Positions 1 through 5,026 of a stretch of DNA of 5,063 nucleotides are shown here, piece after piece. The DNA comes from DASQUK01 sp046723645 (GTDB lineage Bacteria > Actinomycetota > Acidimicrobiia > Acidimicrobiales > VFJN01). The stretch spans positions 1 to 5,063 of the forward strand of contig JBKOUY010000074.1 in NCBI GenBank assembly GCA_046723645.1, read 5' to 3'. A model generated the notes under the pieces. The model was given only the letters and a program-made list of their open reading frames with translations, ran no database searches and was not told where the DNA came from. Every line of letters starts with the position of its first letter. Within the stretch, counting starts at the first letter, position 1. Position numbers and translations under genes: made by a program.

Positions 1-112
1 GTCGGGGTCGGGCCGGAGTGTCAGTGTCGGTCGCAGACCGACGCCATCAGGGGCGGCGGTCGGGGTCGGGCCGGAGTGTCAGTGTCGGTCGCAGACCGAC
101 GCCATCAGGGGC
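1..112. repeat. Tandem repeat: two copies of a 58-bp unit at the contig's left end
   Basis: The first 54 bases (1-54) recur exactly at 59-112, a 58-bp period. The copies diverge just after the shared GGGGC, where the second has an extra C. Each copy holds a perfect 7-bp hairpin (GTCGGTC, loop GCA, GACCGAC) at 26-42 and 84-100, extendable outward by one T-G and one G-C pair. There is no reading frame with protein-like composition. It lies downstream of the HTH gene stop codon. It may be a natural intergenic repeat array running off the left end, or an assembly artefact at a contig end. The small difference after the shared part slightly favours real, diverged copies. The repeat itself is certain; its nature is not. 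Confidence 0.85.
82..102 (-). terminator. Candidate stem-loop downstream of the HTH gene
   Basis: A perfect inverted repeat, GTCGGTC-GCA-GACCGAC at 84-100, extends to 82-102 with one wobble pair. It lies about 40 bases past the stop codon of the minus-strand HTH gene, where a terminator would be expected. No T tract follows, so it is not a classical intrinsic terminator, although high-GC actinobacteria often use such hairpins. The same structure is at 24-44 in the first repeat copy. The hairpin is seen directly; its role is inferred. Confidence 0.3.
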
Positions 113-139
113 CGGCGGCCCGGGGGGTCGGCGGGACGC

Positions 140-328
140 TCAGCCGGCCTGGGTGAACCGGTCGGCCAGGTAGGCGTCGACGTCGTCCTCGAGGATGCGG
201 TACGCCTTGCCGACCCGGACGGCGCGCAGCTCCCCCGACTTGATCAGCCGGTAGACGGTCATCGACGACACCCGCAGCAGATCGGCCACCTCGCGAGGCG
301 TGAGGAACCGGGCGCGCGACATAGGCAT
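140..328 (-). CDS. Small helix-turn-helix DNA-binding protein (excisionase/BldC-like family)
   Basis: This 62-residue protein is nearly all one MerR/excisionase-type winged helix-turn-helix (HTH_17 type). The helix-turn-helix spans roughly residues 10-30 (LTPREVADLLRVSSMTVYRL). The wing follows at about 32-45 (GELRAVRVGKAYRI), with a final helix around DDVDAYLADR. It should bind DNA as a regulator; the target is unknown. I chose the ATG at 326-328 because a purine-rich GGAAGG lies about 10 bases before it and the conserved domain begins a few residues later. A second ATG at 320-322 is possible. An upstream GTG at 395-397 would add 23 residues unlike the family. The gene lies 105 bp after proC on the same strand, and in mycobacteria a similar small HTH gene also follows proC. 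The actinobacterial very basic small ribosomal protein that often comes next is not present before the contig end. Confidence 0.88.
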   Translation of the reverse strand: MPMSRARFLTPREVADLLRVSSMTVYRLIKSGELRAVRVGKAYRILEDDVDAYLADRFTQAG

Positions 329-330
329 GT

Positions 331-344
331 GGAAGACCCCTTCC
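331..344 (-). promoter_or_regulatory. Small hairpin covering the HTH gene ribosome binding site
   Basis: On the minus strand the sequence reads GGAAG-GGGT-CTTCC, a 5-bp perfect stem with a 4-base loop. The left arm and loop are the Shine-Dalgarno-like GGAAGGGG, and the right arm ends two bases before the chosen ATG (326-328). If it folds in the mRNA it would partly hide the ribosome binding site and could tune translation. Five base pairs is short enough to occur by chance in this composition. Confidence 0.3.
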
Positions 345-433
345 AACTCCGCTGGGGTCACTGTATGCGACCGTTCCTGGTGTGGCGAGTGGGGCACCTG
401 CGGGCCGAGGGCCCAGAAGAACGCCCCCCGCCG

Positions 434-1234
434 TCAGCCCCGCCCCAGCTCGCGGCTGCGCTCGGTGGCCGCCAGCACCGCCTCGAGGAAGGCGGCCCGC
501 ACGCCACCCGCCTCGAGCGCACGGAGCCCCTCGGCCGTGGTCCCGCCGGGCGAGGTCACTGCGGCCCGCAGGTCGGCAGGCCCCTCGGCCGACTCGGCGA
601 GCAGCCGCGCCGACCCCAGGAGGGTCTGCACCGCCAGCGCCGTCGCCACCGGCCGGGGCAGGCCGGCCAGCACACCGCCCTCGACGAGGGCCTCGGTGAC
701 CAGGAAGACGTAGGCGGGGCCCGATCCCGACAGGCCGGTCACGGCGTCGAGCAGCGGCTCGTCCACCCGCACCACCGTGCCGACGACCCCGAGGATCTCC
801 TCTGCCCACGCCAGGTCGGCCTCGTCGGCGGCCCGCCCGGCGGCGACAGCCGCAGCGCCGGCGCCGACCAGCGCTGGTGTGTTGGGCATGGCGCGCACCA
901 CCGGCGTACCGGGCGCCAGGGCCGCCTCGAGCCGGCGGATGGTGACGCCGGCGGCGATCGACAGCACCGGGGCCCGGGACGCGGTGGCGGCCAGCGCCCG
1001 GCAGACGGCGTCCACGTCGCCGGGCTTCACCGCCACGACGTGGCCGTGCGCGGCGTCGGGCTCGCGAGCCACCTCGACACCGGGGAACGCCGCCCGTAGC
1101 TGCGACGCCCGGTCGGCCAGCTTCTCGGCCACCCGCAGCTCTCCGGCGGTGGCCCAACCGCCGGTCAGGAGGCCGGCCAGCAGGGCCTCGCCCATCTTCC
1201 CGCCGCCGATGACCTGGAGCTTCGGCATCCCCAT
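434..1234 (-). CDS. proC: Pyrroline-5-carboxylate reductase
   Basis: ProC catalyses the last step of proline synthesis in the cytosol, reducing 1-pyrroline-5-carboxylate to proline with NAD(P)H. The 266-residue product is full length for the family (about 260-280). The N-terminal Rossmann fold shows the nucleotide-binding loop GGGKMG at residues 10-15, then VKP at 69-71 and the conserved RAMPNTPA at 114-121. The C-terminal dimerisation and active-site domain has SGSGPAY at 169-175 and the family signature ADLRAAVTSPGGTTAEGLRA starting at 220. I placed the start at the ATG at 1232-1234; the ATG at 1226-1228 is nearly as good because homology begins right after it. A TTG at 1280-1282, with GGGGAAG upstream, would add 16 non-homologous residues. 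No strong Shine-Dalgarno precedes either ATG. The gene follows ybjN by 134 bp and precedes the small HTH gene. Confidence 0.95.
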   Translation of the reverse strand: MGMPKLQVIGGGKMGEALLAGLLTGGWATAGELRVAEKLADRASQLRAAFPGVEVAREPDAAHGHVVAVKPGDVDAVCRALAATASRAPVLSIAAGVTIRRLEAALAPGTPVVRAMPNTPALVGAGAAAVAAGRAADEADLAWAEEILGVVGTVVRVDEPLLDAVTGLSGSGPAYVFLVTEALVEGGVLAGLPRPVATALAVQTLLGSARLLAESAEGPADLRAAVTSPGGTTAEGLRALEAGGVRAAFLEAVLAATERSRELGRG

Positions 1235-1327
1235 GGGCAGCGACGTTACGGCCCGGCGACGCCCGGGCGCGGGGCGACCCAACCCGACTTCCCCGATCGG
1301 TGAGCAGCCCCGCGCCCCGGCATGTTC

Positions 1328-1356
1328 AAGTTAGATCGAAACAACAGGAAAGACAA
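1328..1356 (-). promoter_or_regulatory. Candidate sigma-70-like promoter of proC
   Basis: On the minus strand TTGTCT (1351-1356) and TAACTT (1328-1333) are separated by exactly 17 bases, matching the spacing and roughly the consensus of -35 and -10 elements. The stretch around 1321-1360 is clearly richer in A and T than the surrounding DNA, and lies in the 134-bp gap between ybjN and proC. Transcription would start near 1321, giving a leader of about 85-90 bases. This is a by-eye match, so confidence is moderate. Confidence 0.4.
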
Positions 1357-1368
1357 CGGCGTGCGTGA

Positions 1369-1836
1369 TCAGCTCCCGAATCGCGAGGCATAGCCGATCC
1401 GCATCGCGGGGCGGAAGAACCGCTCGGTCCACTCGTAGAGGGACCCCAGGATGCGGTCGAGCTCCTCGTCGTCGATGGCGTCGTTGGCGATCTGGCCCAC
1501 CAGGAAGATCGCGTCCTCCTCGCCGATGGCAAACGACCCGCCGTACAGCTTGATGTTGCGCCGCAGCAGGTGCTCGTAGAGGGCGGCGTGATTCTCCTCG
1601 GGCGCCGGCATCACGTACGTCTCGTAGTGCAGCGTCCGCTGGCGGAGGTGGAACCAGACGGTGAACACGTCCTTCTCCTCGCCCCGCACCCGGACGAACC
1701 AGCGCCGCTCCCCCGACTCGGTGTCGCGCTCCACCGCGGCCACCACGGGGTTTTCGGTGCGCTGGCGTTCCAGCCATGCCGCGATGCGGGCGCCGACGGC
1801 GTCCAGCTCGTCCTCGGCAAGCGGCCGCTGTGTCAC
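1369..1836 (-). CDS. YbjN-domain protein
   Basis: This 155-residue soluble protein matches the actinobacterial YbjN-domain family, whose fold resembles type III secretion chaperones. Its biochemical role is not established. Typical features in order are an N-terminal helix (ELDAVGARIAAWLERQ, about 10-25), a strand-rich middle with RWFVRVRG and VFTVWFHLRQRTLHYETYVMP (about 45-77), then LLRRNIKLYGGSFAIGEEDAIFLVGQI (about 89-115). A final acidic helix contains DEELDRILGSLYEW. No signal peptide or membrane segment is seen. The start is a GTG at 1834-1836; no clear Shine-Dalgarno precedes it, and a strong inverted repeat ends 10 bases upstream. It lies 51 bp downstream of mshA on the same strand. 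A YbjN-domain gene next to mshA is also found in mycobacteria, so the pairing looks conserved. A link to mycothiol or stress is only guilt by association. Confidence 0.88.
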   Translation of the reverse strand: MTQRPLAEDELDAVGARIAAWLERQRTENPVVAAVERDTESGERRWFVRVRGEEKDVFTVWFHLRQRTLHYETYVMPAPEENHAALYEHLLRRNIKLYGGSFAIGEEDAIFLVGQIANDAIDDEELDRILGSLYEWTERFFRPAMRIGYASRFGS

Positions 1837-1846
1837 CAGCCGGACG

Positions 1847-1870
1847 CTAGTGGGCGCTCGCGCCCACTAG
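1847..1870. repeat. Perfect inverted repeat between mshA and ybjN
   Basis: CTAGTGGGCG (1847-1856) and CGCCCACTAG (1861-1870) are perfect inverted arms around CTCG; pairing the outer loop bases makes it 11 bp with a 2-base loop. A second, overlapping palindrome, CCACTAGTGG, covers 1864-1873. The element fills much of the 51-bp gap between the mshA stop (1888-1890) and the ybjN GTG (1834-1836). It could be a weak terminator or RNA-processing hairpin after mshA, or an operator for ybjN. No T tract follows in the direction of transcription. Structure is certain; function is inferred. Confidence 0.75.
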
Positions 1871-1887
1871 TGGACCCTCGCATAGGT

Positions 1888-3129
1888 CTACCCGGCGGCG
1901 GCGCAGGCGATCGGTGATCGGGCGGTGAGGTCGGCGTAGATGCGGCGCAGGCGGGCGGCCGCCGTCGACCAGGTGAAGTTGCGGGCCCGGCGGGCGGCGG
2001 CCACGGCGAGCTCCTGGCCCAGGGCCGGGTTGTCCAGGATCTGCCCGGTGTACGCCGCGAACACCTCGGGGTCACGGCCCTCGACCAGGAACCCGGTGCG
2101 GCCGTGCTCGACCAACGTGCGCAGCCCACCGACCGCGGCCGCCACGACGGGCGTGCCGCACGCCGCGGCCTCCAGCGCCACCAGGCCGAAGGACTCGCTG
2201 CGGCTGGGCACGAGCACCACGTCGGCGGCGCGGTAGTACGTCGACAGCATGTGATGGGGCTGGGGATCGGCGAAGCGGATCCGATCGGCCACCCCCAGCG
2301 TTGCCGCCAGCTTGTCGATGCGCTCGACCTCGCTGCGTCCGTCGCGGCCGCTGGCGCCCCCGACCACCACCAGCACCGCCCGGCGGTCCTCCAGTTCGGC
2401 GAGCGCCCGCACGGCGACGTCGAGCCCCTTGAGGGGCTGGATCCGCCCCACGAACAGCAGCATCGGCCCGTCCCCGAGGTCGAGGCGGGCCAGGGCGGCG
2501 CGGGCGCCGCGGCGGGGGCCCGGTGAGAAGAAGGCGTGGACGACGCCCGGTGGCACGATCTCGATGCGGGCAGGATCGGCCCCGTAGAGCCGCTCGAGCT
2601 GGGCCGCCTCGGCGCTGGAGTTGGCGAGGATGGCGTCGGAACAGCCGATGACCTCGGTCTCGGCGCGGACGCGCCTATCCGGCTCGAGGTCGCCGGTCTC
2701 GGCCTTGACCCGGGCGAGGGTGTGGAACGTCGACACGAGTGGCAGGTCCAGCTCGTGCTTGAGGCGGTGGCCGGCAATGCCCGAGAGCCAGTAGTTGGCG
2801 TGGAGGGCGTCGGCGGCGTGGGCGCCGGTGACGTCCTCGGTGAGCCGCGCGAGCACGCCGTCGGCGAACTGGTCGACGACCTCGGGGAGGGCCTCCTTGG
2901 GCAGCTCGACGGGCCCGGCGGCGACGTGCACCACCCTGAACCCCGGCTCGACGTCCATGACGTCGGGCAGCCCATCCGCCCAGCGCCTCACGTAGACGTC
3001 GCTGGTCACGCCGGCCTGTGCGAGCGCCGAGACCAGCTCACGCACGTAGACGTTCATGCCACCGCTGTCGCCGGCGCCCGGCTGTGCGAGCGGAGACGTG
3101 TGCAGGGAAAGGACGGCGAGTCTGCGCAT
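1888..3129 (-). CDS. mshA: D-inositol-3-phosphate glycosyltransferase (mycothiol synthesis)
   Basis: MshA is a GT4-family retaining glycosyltransferase. It joins GlcNAc from UDP-GlcNAc to 1D-myo-inositol 3-phosphate, the first step of mycothiol synthesis, in the cytosol. The 413-residue product has the two-Rossmann GT-B layout. Acceptor-side motifs are GGMNVYV at 23-29, ANYWLSG at 111-117, STFHTLARVK at 133-142 and RRVRAETEV at 152-160. The donor side has FVGRIQPLKG at 226-235 (Arg229 and Lys234 for phosphate contacts) and PSRSESFGLVALEA at 308-321, with the paired glutamates Glu312 and Glu320 of GT4 enzymes. I chose the ATG at 3127-3129 because MRRLAVLSLHTSPLAQPG is where family homology begins. 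The open frame runs to 3339, but those extra 70 residues are not conserved and would overlap sodB. It is transcribed divergently from sodB and followed by ybjN. Confidence 0.95.
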   Translation of the reverse strand: MRRLAVLSLHTSPLAQPGAGDSGGMNVYVRELVSALAQAGVTSDVYVRRWADGLPDVMDVEPGFRVVHVAAGPVELPKEALPEVVDQFADGVLARLTEDVTGAHAADALHANYWLSGIAGHRLKHELDLPLVSTFHTLARVKAETGDLEPDRRVRAETEVIGCSDAILANSSAEAAQLERLYGADPARIEIVPPGVVHAFFSPGPRRGARAALARLDLGDGPMLLFVGRIQPLKGLDVAVRALAELEDRRAVLVVVGGASGRDGRSEVERIDKLAATLGVADRIRFADPQPHHMLSTYYRAADVVLVPSRSESFGLVALEAAACGTPVVAAAVGGLRTLVEHGRTGFLVEGRDPEVFAAYTGQILDNPALGQELAVAAARRARNFTWSTAAARLRRIYADLTARSPIACAAAG

Positions 3130-3168
3130 CAAGACGCCCAACGCCGGTGGTCCCGGAGAGATTCCTGA

Positions 3169-3188
3169 CCGAACGGGTCGTCGTTCGG
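3169..3188. promoter_or_regulatory. Palindrome in the mshA-sodB divergent promoter region (candidate operator)
   Basis: CCGAACG (3169-3175) and CGTTCGG (3182-3188) form a perfect 7-bp inverted repeat with a 6-base spacer, a layout typical of dimeric repressor sites. It lies 39 bases from the mshA start and 108 bases from the sodB start, so it could act on either promoter. It does not look like an AT-rich Fur box. I could not identify convincing -35/-10 pairs for either gene in 3130-3296. Regulatory role is inferred from position and symmetry only. Confidence 0.4.
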
Positions 3189-3285
3189 GGTCGTAGGACC
3201 GGTGGCCGAACTGCGAATACGCCGGAGGGCTGGTGTGTGTTGGCGCCCACGATGGGTAGGTTCCAAGTGCCCGCCCCCTATGACG

Positions 3286-3291
3286 AAGGAG
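3286..3291 (+). promoter_or_regulatory. Ribosome binding site of sodB
   Basis: AAGGAG at 3286-3291 is a consensus Shine-Dalgarno sequence five bases before the ATG at 3297-3299. It settles the sodB start: a GTG at 3291-3293 overlaps it, and longer upstream starts have neither such a site nor homology. Confidence 0.85.
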
Positions 3292-3296
3292 TGCCG

Positions 3297-3887
3297 ATGC
3301 CTTTCGAGCTGCCCCCGCTGCCGTACGCCAAGGACGCACTCGGCCCCCACATGAGCGAACAGACGCTCGACTTCCACTACGGCAAGCATCACCAGACCTA
3401 CGTGAACACCCTGAACGAGCTCGTCGAGGGCACTGAGAACGAGCGGCGCTCCCTCGAGGAGATCATCCTGGCCGCGGAGCCCGGCACACCGCTGTTCAAC
3501 AACGCCGGCCAGGCCTGGAACCACAACTTCTTCTGGCACTGCATGACCCCCGGTGGTGGCGGAGAGCCCGAGGGCGAGCTGAAGACCGCGGTCGAGCAGT
3601 CGTTCGGTTCGGTCGACACGTTCCTGCAGACGTACGCCGAGAAGGCCACCAAGCTGTTCGGCTCGGGCTGGACCTGGCTTACGAGGGGTGACAGCGGCCT
3701 CGAGGTCGTGCAGACCAGCAACGCCGACCTGCCGCTCAAGCACGGCCAGACCCCGCTGCTCACCATCGACGTGTGGGAGCACGCCTACTACCTCGATTAC
3801 CAGAACGCTCGCCCGGCCTACGTCGAGACATGGCTGCAGCACCTGGTCAACTGGGAGTTCGCGGCCGCCAACCTCGCGAAGAGCTGA
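3297..3887 (+). CDS. sodB: Superoxide dismutase, Fe type
   Basis: This cytosolic enzyme converts superoxide to oxygen and hydrogen peroxide. The 196-residue product is full length. An N-terminal helical hairpin domain carries LDFHYGKHHQTYV, with metal ligand His27, and AWNHNFFWH with His76. The C-terminal alpha/beta domain has the family signature DVWEHAYY at 158-165 with ligands Asp158 and His162. Gln72 in NNAGQAWNH, and Ala143 rather than Gln in TSNADLPL, place the second-shell glutamine where iron enzymes of the SodB type have it, so iron is the likely metal. No signal peptide is present. The ATG at 3297 follows a consensus Shine-Dalgarno sequence. The gene is divergent from mshA and convergent with the CdsA-like gene. 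The sequence looks closer to proteobacterial and cyanobacterial SodB than to the mycobacterial SodA I recall. Confidence 0.96.
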   Translation: MPFELPPLPYAKDALGPHMSEQTLDFHYGKHHQTYVNTLNELVEGTENERRSLEEIILAAEPGTPLFNNAGQAWNHNFFWHCMTPGGGGEPEGELKTAVEQSFGSVDTFLQTYAEKATKLFGSGWTWLTRGDSGLEVVQTSNADLPLKHGQTPLLTIDVWEHAYYLDYQNARPAYVETWLQHLVNWEFAAANLAKS

Positions 3888-3917
3888 CGGCATTGGACAA
3901 CTCGCATGGCGGGGGGT

Positions 3918-3950
3918 GCGGGGGGCAGAGGCTCCGCCGGAGCCCCCCGC
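3918..3950 (+). terminator. GC-rich stem-loop after sodB (candidate terminator)
   Basis: GCGGGGGGC (3918-3926) and GCCCCCCGC (3942-3950) are perfect 9-bp arms around a 15-base loop. An alternative inner hairpin, GGCTCC-GCC-GGAGCC (3930-3944), competes with it. It begins 31 bases after the sodB stop codon. No T run follows, so any termination would be of the GC-hairpin kind common in actinobacteria, possibly working in both directions. Confidence 0.55.
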
Positions 3951-3951
3951 C

Positions 3952-3983
3952 GTCGCTCGATCCGGTTTAGCCGGGCGAGCGAC
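3952..3983. terminator. Second stem-loop of the convergent intergenic block
   Basis: GTCGCTCG (3952-3959) pairs with CGAGCGAC (3976-3983), 8 bp perfect. Inside, CCGG-TTTAG-CCGG can continue the stem after a small asymmetric interior loop. It lies immediately after the first hairpin, between two convergent genes, so a role in two-way termination is the simplest reading. Confidence 0.5.
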
Positions 3984-3993
3984 TGGGAAGCGC

Positions 3994-4011
3994 CGCCGCC
4001 GTCAGGCGGCG
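3994..4011. terminator. Third stem-loop of the convergent intergenic block
   Basis: CGCCGCC (3994-4000) and GGCGGCG (4005-4011) are perfect 7-bp arms around GTCA. It continues the run of stem-loops between sodB and the CdsA-like gene. On its own such a GC-only stem could be chance; its value is as part of the series. Confidence 0.4.
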
Positions 4012-4020
4012 ACCGAAGAC

Positions 4021-4049
4021 TCGTTTCGCAACCTTCGGTTGCGAAGCGA
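4021..4049 (-). terminator. Stem-loop directly after the CdsA-like gene (candidate terminator)
   Basis: TTCGCAACC (4025-4033) and GGTTGCGAA (4037-4045) are perfect 9-bp arms around TTC. The stem extends to 4021-4049 with one G-T wobble and three more pairs, 13 bp in all. Its edge is one base from the stop codon (4051-4053) of the minus-strand gene. This is the best single terminator candidate in the window, though only a short mixed T-containing stretch follows. Confidence 0.6.
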
Positions 4050-4050
4050 C

Positions 4051-4956
4051 TCAGAAGGCCGCCGACGCCGCGGCCCACAGCGGACCGAGAACGAGGAGCG
4101 TGTCGATGCGGCGCAGCGCGGGTGTGGAGGCGCCGGCGCTGGGGAGCAACGCGGACGCTGCGATCTGACCGAGCGGGCAGGCTGCGGCGGCGAACCCCAG
4201 CAGTGGTGCTCCGGCGTCGTCGAACGGGGTGACCAGCATCACCGCCAGCGGCAAGCCGACGAGGAGTGCGGTCGTGATCCCCGCGAGCGGGCCCTCGAAC
4301 GAGTTGGACGCCCCCGACCCGACGACGAAATCGCCCATCTCGTAGGCGCTCACCAGCAGGAACAGCACCACCGCCGAGACGCGTGAGTCGCCCCGCACGA
4401 GCACCATCGATGCCGTGCCCAGCGACGGGACGATGGCCAGCAACAGGATGCCCAGCGAGGCGATGCGCCCGCCTCGGCCCGCCATGCGCTCTCCGTTCGG
4501 GGCGCACGCGGCCCCGAGGGCCACCAGCCCCCCGACGCAGAACGCCGCGATGAGCAGGCGCGTCCCGCCGAGCGCAGCCAGCACCGGGACTGCGCCGAGA
4601 GCGATGGCGAGGTCGGCCTGCCAGGCCACCGATCCCCATGCCCGCACGATCTGGCGAGCGGCCCAACCGGCGGCGACGCCGTAGACCAGCGCCGCGCTGA
4701 CGGGGCTGGCGAACACCGCGGCCAGCCCCAGGGCGAACCAGCCGACGCCCAGGCGGACGCGCGGCCCGTCGATGTCGTAGACGACCGCGAGCCCACCGCG
4801 GCGACGCGTGCGCCGATCCGGCGGCCGGCGGGCACGGCCGGGTGCCGCCCTGGCCCCCCGGCCCGGCGGCGACTGGACAGGCTTGGTCCGACCACCCGGA
4901 CCGGGTGGTCGGCGGCGACCCGCCGGCCTGCCCGGCGCGCCGGCCCGCGGTCCAGG
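4051..4956 (-). CDS. CdsA-like multi-pass membrane protein, 5' end missing
   Basis: The reading frame is open from its TGA to the right end of the genomic DNA, giving 301 visible residues with no ATG, GTG or TTG before a GTG at 4714-4716. Starting there would cut into the first membrane helix, so the true start is probably beyond the contig. A cytosolic Arg/Pro/Gly-rich stretch (about 1-57) is followed by VYDIDGPRVRLG at 59-70, then about eight hydrophobic segments. The C-terminal half resembles phosphatidate cytidylyltransferase (CdsA), which makes CDP-diacylglycerol. YEMGDFVVG (205-213) plus NSFEGPLAG (218-226) recall the CdsA DxGAYFxG and PKKTWEG regions, and LGQIAASALLP...RRIDTLLVLGP (about 262-292) recalls its C-terminal signature. 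The lysines, aspartate and HGG of that signature are missing, so catalysis is doubtful. It is convergent with sodB. The CdsA relationship is an inference from pattern. Confidence 0.65.
   Translation of the reverse strand, partial: PGPRAGAPGRPAGRRRPPGPGGRTKPVQSPPGRGARAAPGRARRPPDRRTRRRGGLAVVYDIDGPRVRLGVGWFALGLAAVFASPVSAALVYGVAAGWAARQIVRAWGSVAWQADLAIALGAVPVLAALGGTRLLIAAFCVGGLVALGAACAPNGERMAGRGGRIASLGILLLAIVPSLGTASMVLVRGDSRVSAVVLFLLVSAYEMGDFVVGSGASNSFEGPLAGITTALLVGLPLAVMLVTPFDDAGAPLLGFAAAACPLGQIAASALLPSAGASTPALRRIDTLLVLGPLWAAASAAF
4888..4912. repeat. Perfect 25-bp palindrome with 12-bp arms
   Basis: CCGACCACCCGG (4888-4899) and CCGGGTGGTCGG (4901-4912) are perfect inverted arms around a single A. 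It lies in the Pro/Gly/Arg-rich frame at the start of the CdsA-like reading frame and 46 bases before the adapter junction. It may be an operator if this DNA is really upstream of the gene, a chance result of GC-rich Gly/Pro codons, or a foldback that helped end the read or contig. The symmetry is certain; the meaning is open. Confidence 0.7.
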
Positions 4957-4958
4957 GC

Positions 4959-5026
4959 CTGTCTCTTATACACATCTCCGAGCCCACGAGACAGTGGTTA
5001 AGATCTCGTATGCCGTCTTCTGCTTG
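4959..5026 (+). other. Illumina Nextera adapter read-through (not genomic)
   Basis: Positions 4959-4977 are the 19-base Tn5 mosaic end CTGTCTCTTATACACATCT. The rest of the Nextera adapter, CCGAGCCCACGAGAC, is at 4978-4992. A 10-base index, AGTGGTTAAG, occupies 4993-5002. The P7 flow-cell sequence starts ATCTCGTATGCC at 5003 and ends CTGCTTG at 5026. This is untrimmed library sequence, so the true insert ends at 4958 or 4959. Frames crossing it are artefacts: the forward strand gives SLIHISEPTRQ, and the reverse strand gives starts such as MCIRDR and MYKRQ. Confidence 0.99.

Noticed and set aside
1..112. Short CRISPR array
   Set aside because: Two directly adjoining 58-bp copies lack unique spacers of about 30-40 bp, and no cas gene is nearby.
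1..139. Small, very basic ribosomal-type protein gene expected after the HTH gene in some actinobacteria
   Set aside because: The minus strand here has no Lys/Arg-rich short frame; if it exists it lies beyond the left end.
329..1099. Plus-strand open frames opposite proC
   Set aside because: They are antisense to a confidently identified gene, with no recognisable domain and shadow-like composition.
105..1157. Long open frame on the minus strand overlapping proC and the HTH gene
   Set aside because: Its translation is an Arg/Gly/Ala-rich low-complexity string with no family motifs, while proC in another frame has full, ordered motifs. High GC content leaves many such false frames open.
1833..2975. 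Ser/Pro/Thr-rich 380-residue frame on the minus strand
   Set aside because: It is the out-of-frame shadow of mshA, whose own frame carries all glycosyltransferase motifs.
2536..3168. Plus-strand frame opposite the 5' half of mshA
   Set aside because: It is antisense to mshA; the Val/Gly/Glu/His-rich composition is typical of a reverse-complement shadow.
3130..3339. N-terminal extension of mshA by 70 residues
   Set aside because: The extension is not family-like and runs into the sodB coding region and its Shine-Dalgarno site. Homology starts at the ATG at 3127-3129.
3129..3893. 254-residue minus-strand frame opposite sodB
   Set aside because: It is the reverse shadow of sodB, which has all four metal ligands and a consensus ribosome binding site.
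4959..4977. Tn5 mosaic end as evidence of a natural transposon end
   Set aside because: It is followed directly by the Nextera i7 adapter, an index and the P7 sequence, so it comes from library preparation.
3818..4987. 389-residue minus-strand frame starting MGSEMCIRDR
   Set aside because: Its start lies in the sequencing adapter, and the rest is an Arg/Gly-rich shadow of the CdsA-like gene. It is not a real protein.
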